A stretch of DNA of 64,000 bases from Drosophila persimilis (GCF_003286085.1 NW_020825317.1:5146001-5210000), one strand, 5' to 3'; positions 20,720-31,521 are shown, counted from the stretch's first letter. A program made the numbers and translations. Notes: a model not told the origin generated them from the letters alone.

Positions 20720-21176
20720 AGAACAAACCGAAGCGTAGTTGCCTCTCAGATTTGATTAAGATTTTAAATGAAGAACATTTGAACGTTAGGCCTTTTTATA
20801 GATTTAATTGCAATGAAAAGCCTGAAATAATGCAAATAGGAGGCGGCTCTTATTTGCATATTGGTTAATCTAAGCAATTAAACAAATTATCGGGGATTCA
20901 GAATCTTCCCGATATATTAAGTATTAATGTTAATGTTGACGGGCTTCCATTATTTAAAAGTTCTCGTGCACAATTGGGGTCTATTTTTATTAGAGTAAAC
21001 AAATTAAGCAAATTTCCGGTCTTCCCCAAAGGTATTTTTGCGGGTCACAATAAGCCATTTAATTCTGAAGAGTTTTTGTCAAAGTTCACAAATGAGTTGT
21101 CCGATTTAAAGGCAAATGGCCTCACCATTCGAGCTGTTGTTTGCGATGCTCCTGCAAGAGCATTTGTTACAGGCAC
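20720..21176 (+). pseudogene. DNA-transposon transposase fragment (INVDGLPLFKSS type)
   Basis: The plus-strand frame reads RSCLSDLIKILNEEHLNVRP, then GGGSYLHIG, DILSINVNVDGLPLFKSS, FPVFPKGIFAGHNKPFNSEE and TIRAVVCDAPARAF. This is the core of a widespread insect transposon protein usually left unnamed in genome annotations. I recognise the pattern but not a firm superfamily name. One in-frame stop follows HIG, and the frame is cut at about 21170 where antisense host-gene-like sequence begins. Confidence 0.65.
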
Positions 21177-21991
21177 ACCTGCTGATGTGTGGCTGGTGGT
21201 GGCGGTGGCAGCAGTGCCACAGAGGGTGGCGGCGGAGGTAGCGCCGCCGATCGCATGTGCTGCATATGGGCCTGCGGTGCCATGTGCTGAAATATGTTGC
21301 AGTGCTGCTGCTGCTGCTGTTGCTGCTGCTGGTGGTCAGTGAGGTGGTGCTGCTGTGGCTGGGCGGGATTCACATCGGGCGCTGTCTGCAGTATGATCTC
21401 CGGCTCCAGGTTGAGGGCCATATCCTGATCGTCCTGCGTGTGCTGCTGGCCCCGTAGCGCTGCCAGAGCAGCCGCCTGGGCAGCGGCCATGGCCGAGGCG
21501 GACACATCTTGGCCGTACTCCTGCTTGATGCCGTTCGGGCCCGCGTACAGCGTGGCACTCAGGTTCTGGTGGAGAATGGGGTGGCAAAGCTGCGGCATCA
21601 GCGTGACGCTGGTGATGGGCAAGGCGGGGTACGCGAACGACCGCGGCTGCTGTTGTTGTTGTTGCTGGCCCTGGGAGGTTGGCGGTAGACCAACATCGGG
21701 CTTGACAACAGGCACTGGCTGTAGTATGGCCGCGAATTCGGGCGGGAGCTGTGAGGGATCGGTCACCAGGTATCCCTTCTTGCGGTCCTTGCGTATCTTG
21801 TCACGCAGCTTCTCGAGCTGCCGGAAGGCCTCGTTCGCCCTCCGCGCCTTCTTTCTGTCCCGATCGCGCTCCTGCTCCAGCCGCCGGTACTCGCGATTCA
21901 TGCGCTTGATACGCTTCCTCTCGCGATCCCTCTCCCGCTGTATCATCTTCAGCCGCAGCTCCTCCTTGGAAACGGCAAGCTGGAGACACAC
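21167..21991 (-). other. Captured host-gene-like fragment, 274-codon minus-strand ORF
   Basis: The first 75 residues (from 21991) are a very basic/acidic helix: KEELRLKMIQRERDRERKRI, then RRLEQERDRDRKKARRANEA and RQLEKLRDKIRKDRKKG, likely a coiled coil or basic DNA-binding helix. Then come LPPEFAAILQPVPVVKPD, a polyglutamine run, FAYPALPITSVTLMPQ, an Ala-rich helix (AMAAAQAAALAAL), an acidic segment, another Q/H-rich run and polyproline. GC-rich, C/G-ending codons and glutamine runs are typical of Drosophila regulatory genes and unlike the surrounding transposon sequence. I do not recognise the gene. It abuts the transposase fragment at 21170 and probably was picked up by that element. It has no own stop from a host gene; the frame ends by reading into transposon DNA. 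Confidence 0.55.
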
Positions 21992-21999
21992 TTTATGGC

Positions 22000-22685
22000 C
22001 AAAATGGGGAAGTGGATGACCCCCGAAGAGAAGGCACGCTAAAAGTTCATCATGCGTTAACGGGATCGTGCCCTTTCTTAAAATGAAGGGTAATGAAGAC
22101 TTTTTAATTATTTTGGCTGTGGTTCAACAGCAAAAGCTCACAGCAGCAACGGCAGAAGAAAAACGCGGAAAACTAAAGCGAAGTAACGACGCGCCAGCAG
22201 CGAGAAAGAGAGACAAAAGTCACCGGCGCAGCGTAGACGCCGAACGACGACGCCAGCCCTCTGCCGCCGCGAGAATGACGACGCTGGCCGCCCACGCTGG
22301 CACTGGATCAAGAGAGTTCTGAGGCTGGAGAAGAAAAACGGGGATTAAGAGATTCGTTTTGAAGCAGTCGTAGGAGTCGGCCGTGTTTGCGGATAAAATT
22401 CGAGTGGCGTACGAAAAGTAAAACACGTGGCGGACCAGATCCACGCCAACGCGGGGGAAGATCCTGCATCGACGCTGTGCTTACGGGGAGAAGACCCTGC
22501 ATCGATACTACACTTACGGAGAGGAGATCCTGCATCTACGCTGCACCCACGGGGAAGAGGAGGCTTTCGACGAATACAAGCGTGGGAGTTCAGGGGTAAG
22601 CGAGTCTCTAGACGTGTATACGGGCTGCTGAGCGGTGCGATAGGTAGGGAACCAAGAAAGAATAAAGTGAAATGTAATATAACAG
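22000..22685. other. Element-derived non-coding stretch before the hairpin array
   Basis: Shared with 52064-52749. It contains three near-repeats of GAAGATCCTGCATCGACGCT, each about 36 bp apart (22455-22560), and an AATAAAG word near 22661. The short open frames here (70-113 residues) overlap in all frames and I do not support any as a gene. Confidence 0.5.
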
Positions 22686-22689
22686 CGGC

Positions 22690-23175
22690 GATACGCGTCG
22701 GTATTCTCGTACTCGTAGTAATTCTTAGTTCGGCGGTGTCCCGTAAGTGCTATCCGGCGATTGCCTAGGCACTCTCGGCGATGCTTGCCGGTATCCCCGA
22801 CCCTCGTAGTAATTCTTAGTTCGACAGCGTCCCGTAAGTGCTATCCGGCGATTGCCTAGGCATTCTCGGCGATGCCTGTCGATATCCCCGACCCCCGTGG
22901 TAATTCTTAGTTCGACAGTGTCCCGTAAGTGCTATCCGGCGATTGCCTAGGCACTATCGGTGATGCTCGTCGATATCCTCGTAGTAATTCTTAGGCCGAC
23001 AGGGTCCCGTAAGTGCCGTTCGGCGATAGCCTAGGCACTCTCGGTGATACTTGCCGGTATTTCCGCATAGCAAAGTCCCCCTTCCGCGTCGTAGTAATTC
23101 TTAGGCCGACAGGGTCCTGTAAGTACCGTCCGGCGATAGCCTAGGTACTCTCGGCGATACTTGTCGGTATTTCCC
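22690..23175 (+). repeat. Tandem array of hairpin-forming units upstream of element A promoter (5 units)
   Basis: Five units of about 80-110 bp begin with GTAGTAATTCTTAG or a close variant. Each contains an outer inverted pair (TCGACAG...CTGTCGA in unit 2, CCGACA...TGTCGG in unit 5), an inner pair (AGTGC...GCACT in units 1 and 3, AGTACC...GGTACT in unit 5) and a central GGCGATTGCC or GGCGATAGCC that can close a 3-bp stem with a 4-nt loop. Differences between units mostly keep pairing. The corresponding array at 52861-53690 has about nine units. It lies about 400 bp before the TATA box of element A, so I read it as part of the U3/leader region of that element; this is inference. Confidence 0.75.
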
Positions 23176-23579
23176 GAGCAGGGACTCCGGGATTCCGTTA
23201 TGTTTTGCGGTGCTAATGGGAACAGTTGGTCAGAAAAGCGAATAGTTGAGGGCGTCGGGACTGTACCACGCGCAAGCGCGGCCGGTCAACATCATTAAGG
23301 CAAAGGAATAGCTGTGTCTGTAAAACCGCACGTGCGGCCGCCCATTATTCACGTACATCCGAGGCTGGCTTCCCTAACCTCCCTAGCCTTAGCGTCAACA
23401 CGTGGCCGCCGCGCCCACACGAGGAGGAGAACACCGCAGCGAGACGGCCGAGAAAGAGAACCGAGCCGAAGCTGGGCAGAAATCGCTGCAAAAAGAGAGC
23501 GACACGCGGCGAGCAGCGAGTCGTGAGCTGCAGAAGCCGAGCGAGCTCCGGAAACCTCCCGAAGACCGACCGTCCCGGC

Positions 23580-23616
23580 TATATATTTTGGACTCAGAGC
23601 CAGAAGCAGTCAGTCA
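23580..23616 (+). promoter_or_regulatory. Probable LTR core promoter of element A
   Basis: TATATATTTT at 23580-23589 is followed about 30 bp later by CAGTCAGTC, a match to the arthropod initiator TCAGT. Spacing and order fit an RNA polymerase II start at about 23610, ahead of gag. The same arrangement is at 54096. Confidence 0.55.
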
Positions 23617-23860
23617 ATGCCCAGCCTTCAAAACGATAGCAGTCATTCAATGCCCGGTCTTCAGCGTGATCATTCAAAGCCCGGCCTACCAAACGATAGC
23701 CGATAGTCAATGCCCGGCCCTCAGCGCGAGCAGTCACCGCCCGGTCTTCAGAGCAGTCATTCAATGCACGGTCTTCAGCGTGATCATTCAAAGCCAGGCC
23801 TACAAAACGATAGCCGAGAGTAAACGCCCGGCCTTCAAAGTGATCAGTCAGCGTTCAGCC
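23605..23860 (+). repeat. Leader repeats of element A
   Basis: A 114-bp unit is duplicated in tandem (TCATTCAATGCCCGGTCTTC at 23643 and TCATTCAATGCACGGTCTTC at 23757). Inside each are 20-25-bp subrepeats of the type CAATGCCCGGTCTTCAGCG and CGGCCTACCAAACGATAGCC. It lies just downstream of the inferred start site, in what would be the untranslated leader. Further direct repeats of AGGACAATTCC(A/C)(A/G)GGACAACGATAG follow at about 23920-24010. Confidence 0.75.
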
Positions 23861-24218
23861 ATCAACACGGGACGAGATCCAACGCTTAAATCAACGAACC
23901 CAGCACGACCAGGACCACAAGGACAATTCCCAGGACAACGATAGCAAGGACTATCGGCCGGACTAGCAAGGATCAACAGTCAGGACAATTCCAAGGACAA
24001 CGATAGCAAGGACTATCGACCAGGACCCCAAGCAGCAAGGACGCCTCCACTGGACAACCGTGTTAACCGTGCATACGCCGCGCTTCCGTGACTAGCCCCA
24101 AGGACTCCGGTATTCAGTGCGTTACCTAAGAAAAGATTCTACCGGAGGGTCAATACATGATACTACCGTCGGAAACGCGAGAGACCTCGAAGTGCCAGTT
24201 CGACCACCGTGCTTCGAC

Positions 24219-25505
24219 ATGGGGGTACAGTCGATTTCGTATCGGCGCAAGGACGAATTGCAGGCCATCGCCGCCGAATTCGGCCTCGGTGAAAACAAGA
24301 CAGCGGACGAGCTGCGCAGCCAGATCTCGGCCTTTATTTCGCGCGGTGAGCATCCGACTGCGATCGAAAAACGGATCAAAGAGCTCGGAATGGTCTTCGA
24401 CAGCGCGCCCAGCCCGAGAAGCCCGAGGAACACGTCCCCGTCGCCGGGACCGAGTCAGCGAGAGCGGAAGGAAGGGATCTGTGCGGAGCAGCCTCTATCT
24501 ATCATAATTCCCGAGTTCCCGCGTGCAGCTCACGGCGACTCTGGCCGGCTTGAAACCACGACTGACCGACGACATGGTGACAATCACCCCCAGCACCGCT
24601 TCCCCGAGGAAGCCGGAACTTCGCGACCCGGAAGGGAAGAAATTTCCTTCGCCGCCCTGGCCGATAAACTGGGGTCTGAAGTTCGACGTACACTCGGATG
24701 CGCTGGCTTTCATCGAACGGTTGGAAGAAAGGGTCGACTGATATGGCGGAAGCCCAGCACAACTGCCGCGAGCCATCTCCGGGCTACTAACTGGCAAGGC
24801 AGAATTATGGTTTAGGACGTTCCAGATGCAAGGCAAGCCATGGACCGAGTTCCGGAAGGAGTTCTTGGAGTTCTTCCTACCCCCGCGATACTTTCAGCGC
24901 TTGCAAGATACGATCCGCTCCCGTCACGAACGACCTCGAGAAGCCTTTCAGGACTACGTGATCGACCTCCGACTCATGATGCAACGAGCTCAGTATACTC
25001 TAGACAGGGAGCTGGACAGGATCTACGAGAACCTTCGGCCGGAATACAAACTGTTCACCCGTAGACATGAGTTCGAGACGTTGCGAGAACTGACCCAATT
25101 GATAGTAGCGTACGAGACAACGCGGGACCGCGAACAAACCCACCCAGCTAACGACCGCCCAAATACGAAAGCCAGAACGCCATCATACCAAGGACCCGGA
25201 TTATCCACCCCACAGCATGCCCCTCCAGACGACACCGGGCCCTCCCGGAGCGCCGAGACGGCAAGCCGCGTAGTGACCCAGGATGGAGACCGGCCGGTGA
25301 ACACACGCCGGGCCTGCCGGAATTGCGGGGAGGAAGGTCATTTCAGCAGTTCATGCAGGAATCGGCGAGTGCTATTCTGTTGGGAGTGTGGCCGCCGCGG
25401 CATCCGGACGATCGACTGCTGTAGGCTATCCGAGTCGGGAAACGGGCCGAGTCTCCGCTCGTCAGGGAACCGATCGGAGACATACCTCCAGGGCCCCCAG
25501 GAGTA
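24219..25505 (+). pseudogene. gag: gag of Ty3/Gypsy element A, broken
   Basis: The likely start is ATG at 24219 (MGVQSISYRRKDELQAIAAE), opening a SAP-like helix pair (KDELQAIAAEFGLGENKTAD and LRSQISAFISRGEHP). A frameshift near 24500 leads to a second frame from 24523 with the retrotransposon Gag domain: FDVHSDALAFIERLEERV, ISGLLTGKAELWFRTF, WTEFRKEFLEFFLPPRY and ENLRPEYKLF. It contains one in-frame TGA at 24739-24741. The C-terminus has a perfect CX2CX4HX4C zinc knuckle (CRNCGEEGHFSSSC). A second knuckle follows with isoleucine in place of the histidine (CWECGRRGIRTIDC). The copy at 54735-56021 has the same lesions. It packages the element RNA in the living relative; this one is dead. Confidence 0.85.
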
Positions 25506-25520
25506 ACTCATCCCTTAAGT

Positions 25521-25844
25521 TTGGAAGGAGGCAGGATCGCCGCGCTAGTAGCCATCGAAGGAGTACCGCTCACAGCTACCCTTGACACGGGAGCAACGCG
25601 GTCGTTCGTCAGTCAACGCACCGCTCATGAAGTAAGTACCGGAGGGAACGCACGGAACATAAGGACTACCGTCCGCCTGGCGGATGGTACAGCAAAGGAG
25701 GTGACGCAAGCAGTTTCGGTCAAGGTACGTCTGGATCAACAGGAAACGCGGGTGATTCTATTAGTCCTACCCATGGTAGTGGACGACATCATACTGGGGC
25801 TCGATTTCCTTTGCGGCGTCCAGGCCATAATACAATGCGGATGA
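25521..25844 (+). pseudogene. Aspartic protease domain of element A
   Basis: A 107-codon stretch with the retropepsin active site LDTGATRSFVS (about residues 20-31) and the second conserved strand ILGLDFLCG near the end. It is in the same frame as the RT region that follows but is separated from it by one TGA at 25842-25844. It is in a different frame from gag, as expected if gag-pol was read through a frameshift. The same state occurs in the 56037-56360 copy. Confidence 0.85.
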
Positions 25845-25850
25845 GCGTAC

Positions 25851-28452
25851 TTGCAGTTGACCCAGCGGACGATCCGGGAAACCAACCCGATCCCCACATC
25901 ATCCTCGAATCGGCCCCGCATGGTTACTTTTAGTGACGAAAGTCCCGCGACTGCATCCGCTGCTCCTACCCGCTCGACCAATCCAACAGCGACCCGGACG
26001 AAGCCGACGCACCCGAACCTCGACCACGTCAGACCCAGCAATGTACCAGTGACAACGCACCGGAATCTCGACCACGCGGGACCCAGCAATAGACCCACGA
26101 CAACGCATCAGGATCTTGAACGCGCCAGACTCAGCAACGCCACCCGAACCCAACCCACGATTCGATACGACCACGCCAGAATCATCAACGAAGCTACGCC
26201 GGAGACGACTGCGACACCGCTGGACACACCCAGGGCCAGTCCATCCGCCCCGAAGAACGCCCAGAGTAACGAAGCCACGACGGAGACGACTGCGACACCG
26301 CTGGACGCACCCAGGGCCAGTCCGTTTGCCTCGAAAACCACCCAGAGTATCCCTACCAAGACAACGGAGCTAAGCCACGACCACGCCAGAACCAGCAGTA
26401 ACATCAGGACAACGTTTCTAAGTTTCGACCACGCCAGTCACAGCAGCAATATCAGGAAAACGCTTCTAAGCCCCGAAACGCATCGAAGCTTCGACCATGC
26501 CAGACCCAGCAGCAATACAAGGACAACGCATCTAAGCCCCGACCGAGACGGACCCGGCGGCGCTAAGAATACAACACGATCAACGCGAGCCAAATCAGAA
26601 ATGCCCAGCAGTGCGGCTCAATCAGAGCGAACGACCCCACGGGAAACCAGCATCGTTCTACACCACGACCCGCTACGCCTGCAAGACCACGGCCCCGAAG
26701 GACAGGAGCGGGTCAAGGTAGACCAAATCGCATCTATCCCCCCAACGGATTATCAACTCACCCCTTTAGCCGATGCCGCGGCCGGTCGACAACGCAACCC
26801 TTTTCGAAGATCAGACTCGACTGACCCTATCACCGGGAACCTCGCCATCATAACATGTGCCCTGCTCGAAGAAATCTCGCCACCTACAGCCCCCATCACC
26901 GAACCACCCCTCCCGCCGTGGGTAGCCGAGTTTTTGAAGCAAGATTTGGCCAAGTTCGAGGGATTGGAGGGCGTGTCTCACATAGCTGAGCATACCATCA
27001 CTCTGAAGGACGACAAGCCGATAAAGCAGAGGTACTTCCCCAAAAATCCGGCCATGCAGAAAATCATCAATGCTCAGGTCGACGAGTTGCTGCAAGACGG
27101 GCGAATCGAAGCTTCAAAAAGCCCACACAGCGCTCCCATCGTACTGGTGGGAAAGAAGACAGGCGAGATGTGGATGTGCGTAGACTACCGACAACTCAAC
27201 GCGCAATCAATACCCGACGCCTACCCACTGCCCAGGATCAACCACATCATCGAGAGGCTCCGTAACGCACGTTACATCTCGACTTTGGATCTCAAGAACG
27301 GGTATTGGCAGATCCCTATGGCTGAGGGGAGCCGAGAATGTACCGCCTTCACCGTTCCGGGCAGAGGACTCTTCCATTGGAAGGTGATGCCGTTCGGACT
27401 GCACTCAGCATCGGCCACGTTCCAGCGACAGCGTCATCGGACCACAGATGGAACCCAACGCATTCGCTTACCTTGATGACATTATTGTCATCGGAGCGGC
27501 GTTGGAGGAATACGTCGACCATCTGCGAGAGGTGTTCCGGAGACTACGGGAAGCAAATCTAAGATTGAACCAAAAGAAATGCAACATCGTATACCTGGGA
27601 CATGTCATTAGTGAGCAGGGTATACACACCGACCCAGATAAAATCGTCGCCGTCCGGAAGTTGGCCCCACCCAGTTCAATAAAGGAGCTTCGACGCTGCC
27701 TAGGAATGGCATCGTGGTACCGGAGGTTTGTCCCAAACTTCGCGACGATTGTACAACCAATGCCTAGCCTCCTGAAGAAGGAGAAAAGGTGGATCTGGAG
27801 TGACGAACAGCAGGCCGCTTTCGAGGAGTTGAAGGAGAAGTTAACCCGAGCACCCGTCTTAGCCTGCCCGGATTTCGCGGAGAGGTTCGCTCTACAAACT
27901 GACGCAAGCGACTACGGTCTAGGGGCAGTCCTGACGCAACAGATCAGCGGAGAGGAGAGGGTCATAGCCTACGCCAGTCGAAGGCTCTTGAGAGCAGAAG
28001 AGAACTACTCAGCCACGGAAAAGGAGTGCTTAGCCATCGTTTGGGCCATCAGGAAATTGCGATGCTACCTGGAGGGCTACCACTTCGACGTCATCACCGA
28101 CCATCTCGCCGTGAAGTGGTTAAACTTGATCAATAATCCAACCGGTTTCATCGCCCGTTGGGCTCTGGAACTCCAACAGTATCGCTTTGACGTGCTTTAC
28201 CGACGCGGAAGCCAAAACATCGTAGCAGACGCTCTTTCCCGGCAACCTATCGACACCATACAGCGAGCCCTAGAAGACCTGCCCACCTGCCCCTGGATAC
28301 AAAGGTTGCTCAAACGTATCCAGTCACGACCTGAGGAATGCAGAGATTTTATAATCGAGAACGGACAGATCTACCGGCAGCCTGGACACCAATCGACCAA
28401 TCGAGGAAGAATCTCACCAGTGGAAGTTATGCGTCACCAGTGGCCATCGTAG
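25851..28452 (+). pseudogene. pol: pol of Ty3/Gypsy element A: linker, reverse transcriptase, RNase H
   Basis: The first 300 codons are a low-complexity linker with about 14-16-residue repeats around FDHARPSSNTRTTHLSP (26350-26560). The reverse transcriptase follows: GVSHIAEHTITLKDDKPIKQ, VDELLQDGRIEASKSPHSAP, VDYRQLNAQSIPDAYPLPRI and STLDLKNGYWQIPMAEGSRE. A short deletion at about 27428, judged against element B, shifts the frame. The catalytic AYLDDIIVIG is then in the next frame (27448 on), followed by the connection and RNase H (TDASDYGLGAVL, ENYSATEKECLAIVWAIRKL, DHLAVKWL, ADALSRQP). A second frameshift near 28400 precedes the integrase zinc finger. The same frameshifts occur in the other copy, so they predate the duplication. 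Confidence 0.9.
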
Positions 28453-28456
28453 ACGA

Positions 28457-30832
28457 GTGTTAGAAGAATGCCACGATCACCCGACCGCCGGACACCTAGG
28501 AATACGGAAGACTACCACTCGGGTAACCCAACGATATTACTGGCCAGAACTCTACAGAGACGTGGCCCGATACGGGAAACATTGCGAAAGCTGCCAAAAA
28601 TTTAAGGTGAGCCAGAACAAACCCGCAGGTCACATGTATACGCGACAGGCGAAGGGCCCGTTCGACATCCTTTGCGCGGACTTCGTAGGCCCACTACCCC
28701 GCTCAACGCACGGCAACACGATGCTGCCACGAACCCCGACACCACAGGACGAGATCAGAGAGACATCGACGACGGACTACCAAATGGAGCCGTGGCAGCA
28801 AGACCCAGACCCCGAACCACCCCCCACGCCGTGGGCACGCAAGTTTCTGGAAGAAGAACTGGCGAAATTCGACGGACTAGCTGGAGTCTCCCACATCGCC
28901 GAACACACGATAACAATGCGAGTCGACAGGCCCGTGAAGCAGCGCTATTTCCCGAAGAACCCGGCCATGCAGAAGATCATCAACGCGCAGGTGGACGAGC
29001 TGCTACGGGACGGAAGGACCGAGCCATCCCACAGTCCCCACAGCGCCCCAATTGTCTTGGTAGGAAAGAAGACCGGAGAAATGCGAATGTGCGTGGATTA
29101 TCGCCAACTAAATGCCCGCTCGGTGCCGGACGCATATCCGCTGCCACGGATTAACCACATTCTCGAGAGACTTCTCCACGCTCGCTACATCTCCACGCTG
29201 GACCTCAAAAACGGATACTGGCAGATCCCGGTGGCCGAGGGCAGCAGAGAGGCAACAGCATTTACCGTCCCCGGCAGAGGACTCTTCCAGTGGAAGGTCA
29301 TGCCTTTTGGCCTACACTCAGCCCCAGCGACGTTCCAGCGAGCGTTGGACAGCGTCATCGGACCCACCATGGAGCCGTACGCGTTCGCGTATCTCGACGA
29401 TATCATCGTCATCGGAGCCGCGCTAGAAGAACACATCGACCACCTTCGCGAGGTTTTCAGGAGGCTGCGAGAGGCGAACCTCCGACTGAACAGAAACATG
29501 TGTAGTTTCTTCAGGAAGAGTTTAGTCTACTTCGGCCATGTCATCAGCGAACAAGGCATCCACACGGACCCAGGCAAGGTCAGCGCAGTCCAGAAACTAG
29601 CACCGCCCACCACACTGAAAGAACTGCGACGCTGCATCGGGATGGCATCCTGGTACCGACGTTTCGTCCCCAACTTCGCCACGGTGGTCCAGCCCATGAC
29701 CAACCTGCTCAAAAAGGATCAAAAGTGGGAGTGGACAGACGAACAACATCAGGCATTCGAGACTCTCAAGGAAAGACTCACGCAAGCACCAGTCCTGGCA
29801 TGCCCCGACTTCGCCGAGCGATTCGTACTCCAAACGGACGCCAGATCGTATGGCCTTGGAGCAGTATTGACACAACAGATCGACGGAGCAGAAAGAGTCA
29901 TCGCCTACGCAAGCCGTCGACTACTCCAGGCAAAGGAAAACTACTCGGCCACCGAGAAAGAGTGCCTTGCCATAGTCTGGGCAATCCGGAAGCTCCGATG
30001 CTTTCTGGAAGGATACCACTTCGATGTAATCACGGATCACCTCGCCTTGAAGTGGTTGAACTCCATCGATAATCCAACGGGACGCATCGCCCGCTGGGCC
30101 TTGGACCTCCAGCAATATCGGTTTGACATCCACTACCGCCGAGGAAGCCAGAACGTTGTGGCTGACGCCCTCTCACGACAACCAGTAGAAACCCTGCAGC
30201 GAGCCGACGAAGACCGGGACCCTTGCCCCTGCTCCTGGCTGCAGAGGCTCCGCAAGCGGATCCAGGAACAGCCGGAAGGACACCCGGAGTTCATCATCGA
30301 GAGCGACCAAATATACAAACAAGCCAGCAGCAGAACCAGCGAAGAAGACCCTATCAAATGGAACCTATGTGTCAACAAGGACCACCGCCGACGCGTGCTA
30401 GAAGAGTGCCACGACCATCCGACAGCAGGACACCTCGGAATCAGGAAGACAGCGACACGAATAGCCCAGAGGTACTACTGGCCCGGACTGCACCGAGATA
30501 TCGCCCGATATATCCAGCAGTGCACCAAGTGCCAGCAGTACAAGGTGAGTCAAACCAAACCAGGAGGGAAGATGCACACCCGCCAAGCCCAAGAACCACT
30601 GGACATCGTCTGCGCCGACTTCATTGGACCATTGCCCCGATCCAAACACGGCAATACTATGTTGCTGGTGTTCTTCTATGCCTTCAGCAAGTGGGTGGAG
30701 TTGGTCCCACTACGCAAGGCCACCACCGCACTACTGGAGACCGCTTTCCGGGAACGGATCCTGAGCCGCTTCGGAACCCCACGGAAATTCGTATGCGACA
30801 ACGGGACCCAATTCACAAGTCGCTCTTTCTGA
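28457..30832 (+). pseudogene. pol: Chimeric pol: element A integrase N-terminus fused in frame to element B RT-RNase H-integrase
   Basis: A 791-codon open frame. It begins with the A integrase HHCC zinc domain (HDHPTAGHLGIRK...HCESCQKFK) and the first core strand (ILCADFVGPLPRSTHGNTM). At about 28722 it switches to the pre-RT linker of a second, related element B (TTDYQMEPWQQDPDPEPPPT). A full B reverse transcriptase follows (VDYRQLNARSVPDAYPLPRI, AYLDDIIVIG), then RNase H (TDARSYGLGAVL; the other copy has TDASSYG), a second HHCC domain (HDHPTAGHLGIRKTATRIAQ...CTKCQQYK) and the integrase core with its first two Asp (VCADFIGPL, CDNGTQF). A TGA at 30830-30832 ends it inside the core. In-frame fusion suggests recombination or template switching between A and B. 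Confidence 0.88.
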
Positions 30833-30853
30833 AAGTTCTGCAAACTAGCAGGC

Positions 30854-31336
30854 ATGGAATTGGAGTATACGGCGCCCTATACGCCACAACAAAACCCCAC
30901 GGAACGAGCCAACAGGACGATCAAAACCATGATCGCCCAGTACATCGATGGAGACCAGCGGACATGGGACGAGCTGCTGCCCGAACTCAGCCTAGCCATC
31001 AACAGCAGCACATCGGACACCACAGGCTTCAGCCCAGCATTCATCGTACTCGGCCGGGAACCTCGGTTGCCTGGAGCCTCGTACGAAGAGACGACCCCAG
31101 GACTAGGCGAAGTGACAGAGACCCCAACCAACAAGGCCAAGCGACTCAAGGAAATCTTCGCCTTCGTACAAGAAAATACCCAGCAGGCATCACAGACGCA
31201 GAGCAGGACCTACAACCTACGTCGACGCGAATGGAGACCCACGATCGGGACGCTCGTGATGCTACGCCAACATCACCTGTCCAAAGCGGCGGACAACTTC
31301 GCTGCCAAACTGGCTCCCAAATATGAGGGGCCTTAA
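30854..31336 (+). pseudogene. pol: Element B integrase, second half of catalytic core and C-terminus
   Basis: Same frame as 28457-30832 beyond its TGA. Contains GMELEYTAPYTPQQNPTERA, with the third catalytic residue Glu in the NPTERANRT block, about 35 residues after the second Asp, then INSSTSDTTGFSPAFIVLGR and the C-terminal RRREWRPTIGTLVMLRQHHL. A TAA at 31334-31336 (YEGP then stop) breaks the C-terminal chromo/SH3-like region, which continues with further stops to about 31500. Both stops are also in the 61244-61726 copy. Confidence 0.88.
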
Positions 31337-31521
31337 AAAGTAATTAAATTTATTTCTCCCACCATAGCACGACTCCAGAAGCATCCGTGAAGACAACGAC
31401 GAACGGCCGGACTAGCCGACCTCAAGGCCTACCACGACTACGAGCACACACTCACCAGCGAAGACAACGATGACGACGACCCCAGCACCAGGAAAACCGC
31501 GAGTTCATGAGGGCCACTTAT

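Noticed and set aside
22690..23175. CRISPR-like array
   Set aside because: The units are contiguous and variable without unique spacers, and the genome is animal. Better read as tandem structured repeats of a retroelement.
25845..28452. Programmed frameshift in pol A at 27428
   Set aside because: Comparison with element B shows a short deletion in the sequence, so it is a lesion, not a recoding site.
30223..31326. 367-residue plus-strand ORF overlapping integrase
   Set aside because: A Gln/Arg/Pro-rich alternative frame of the integrase sequence, whose catalytic motifs are all in the other frame.
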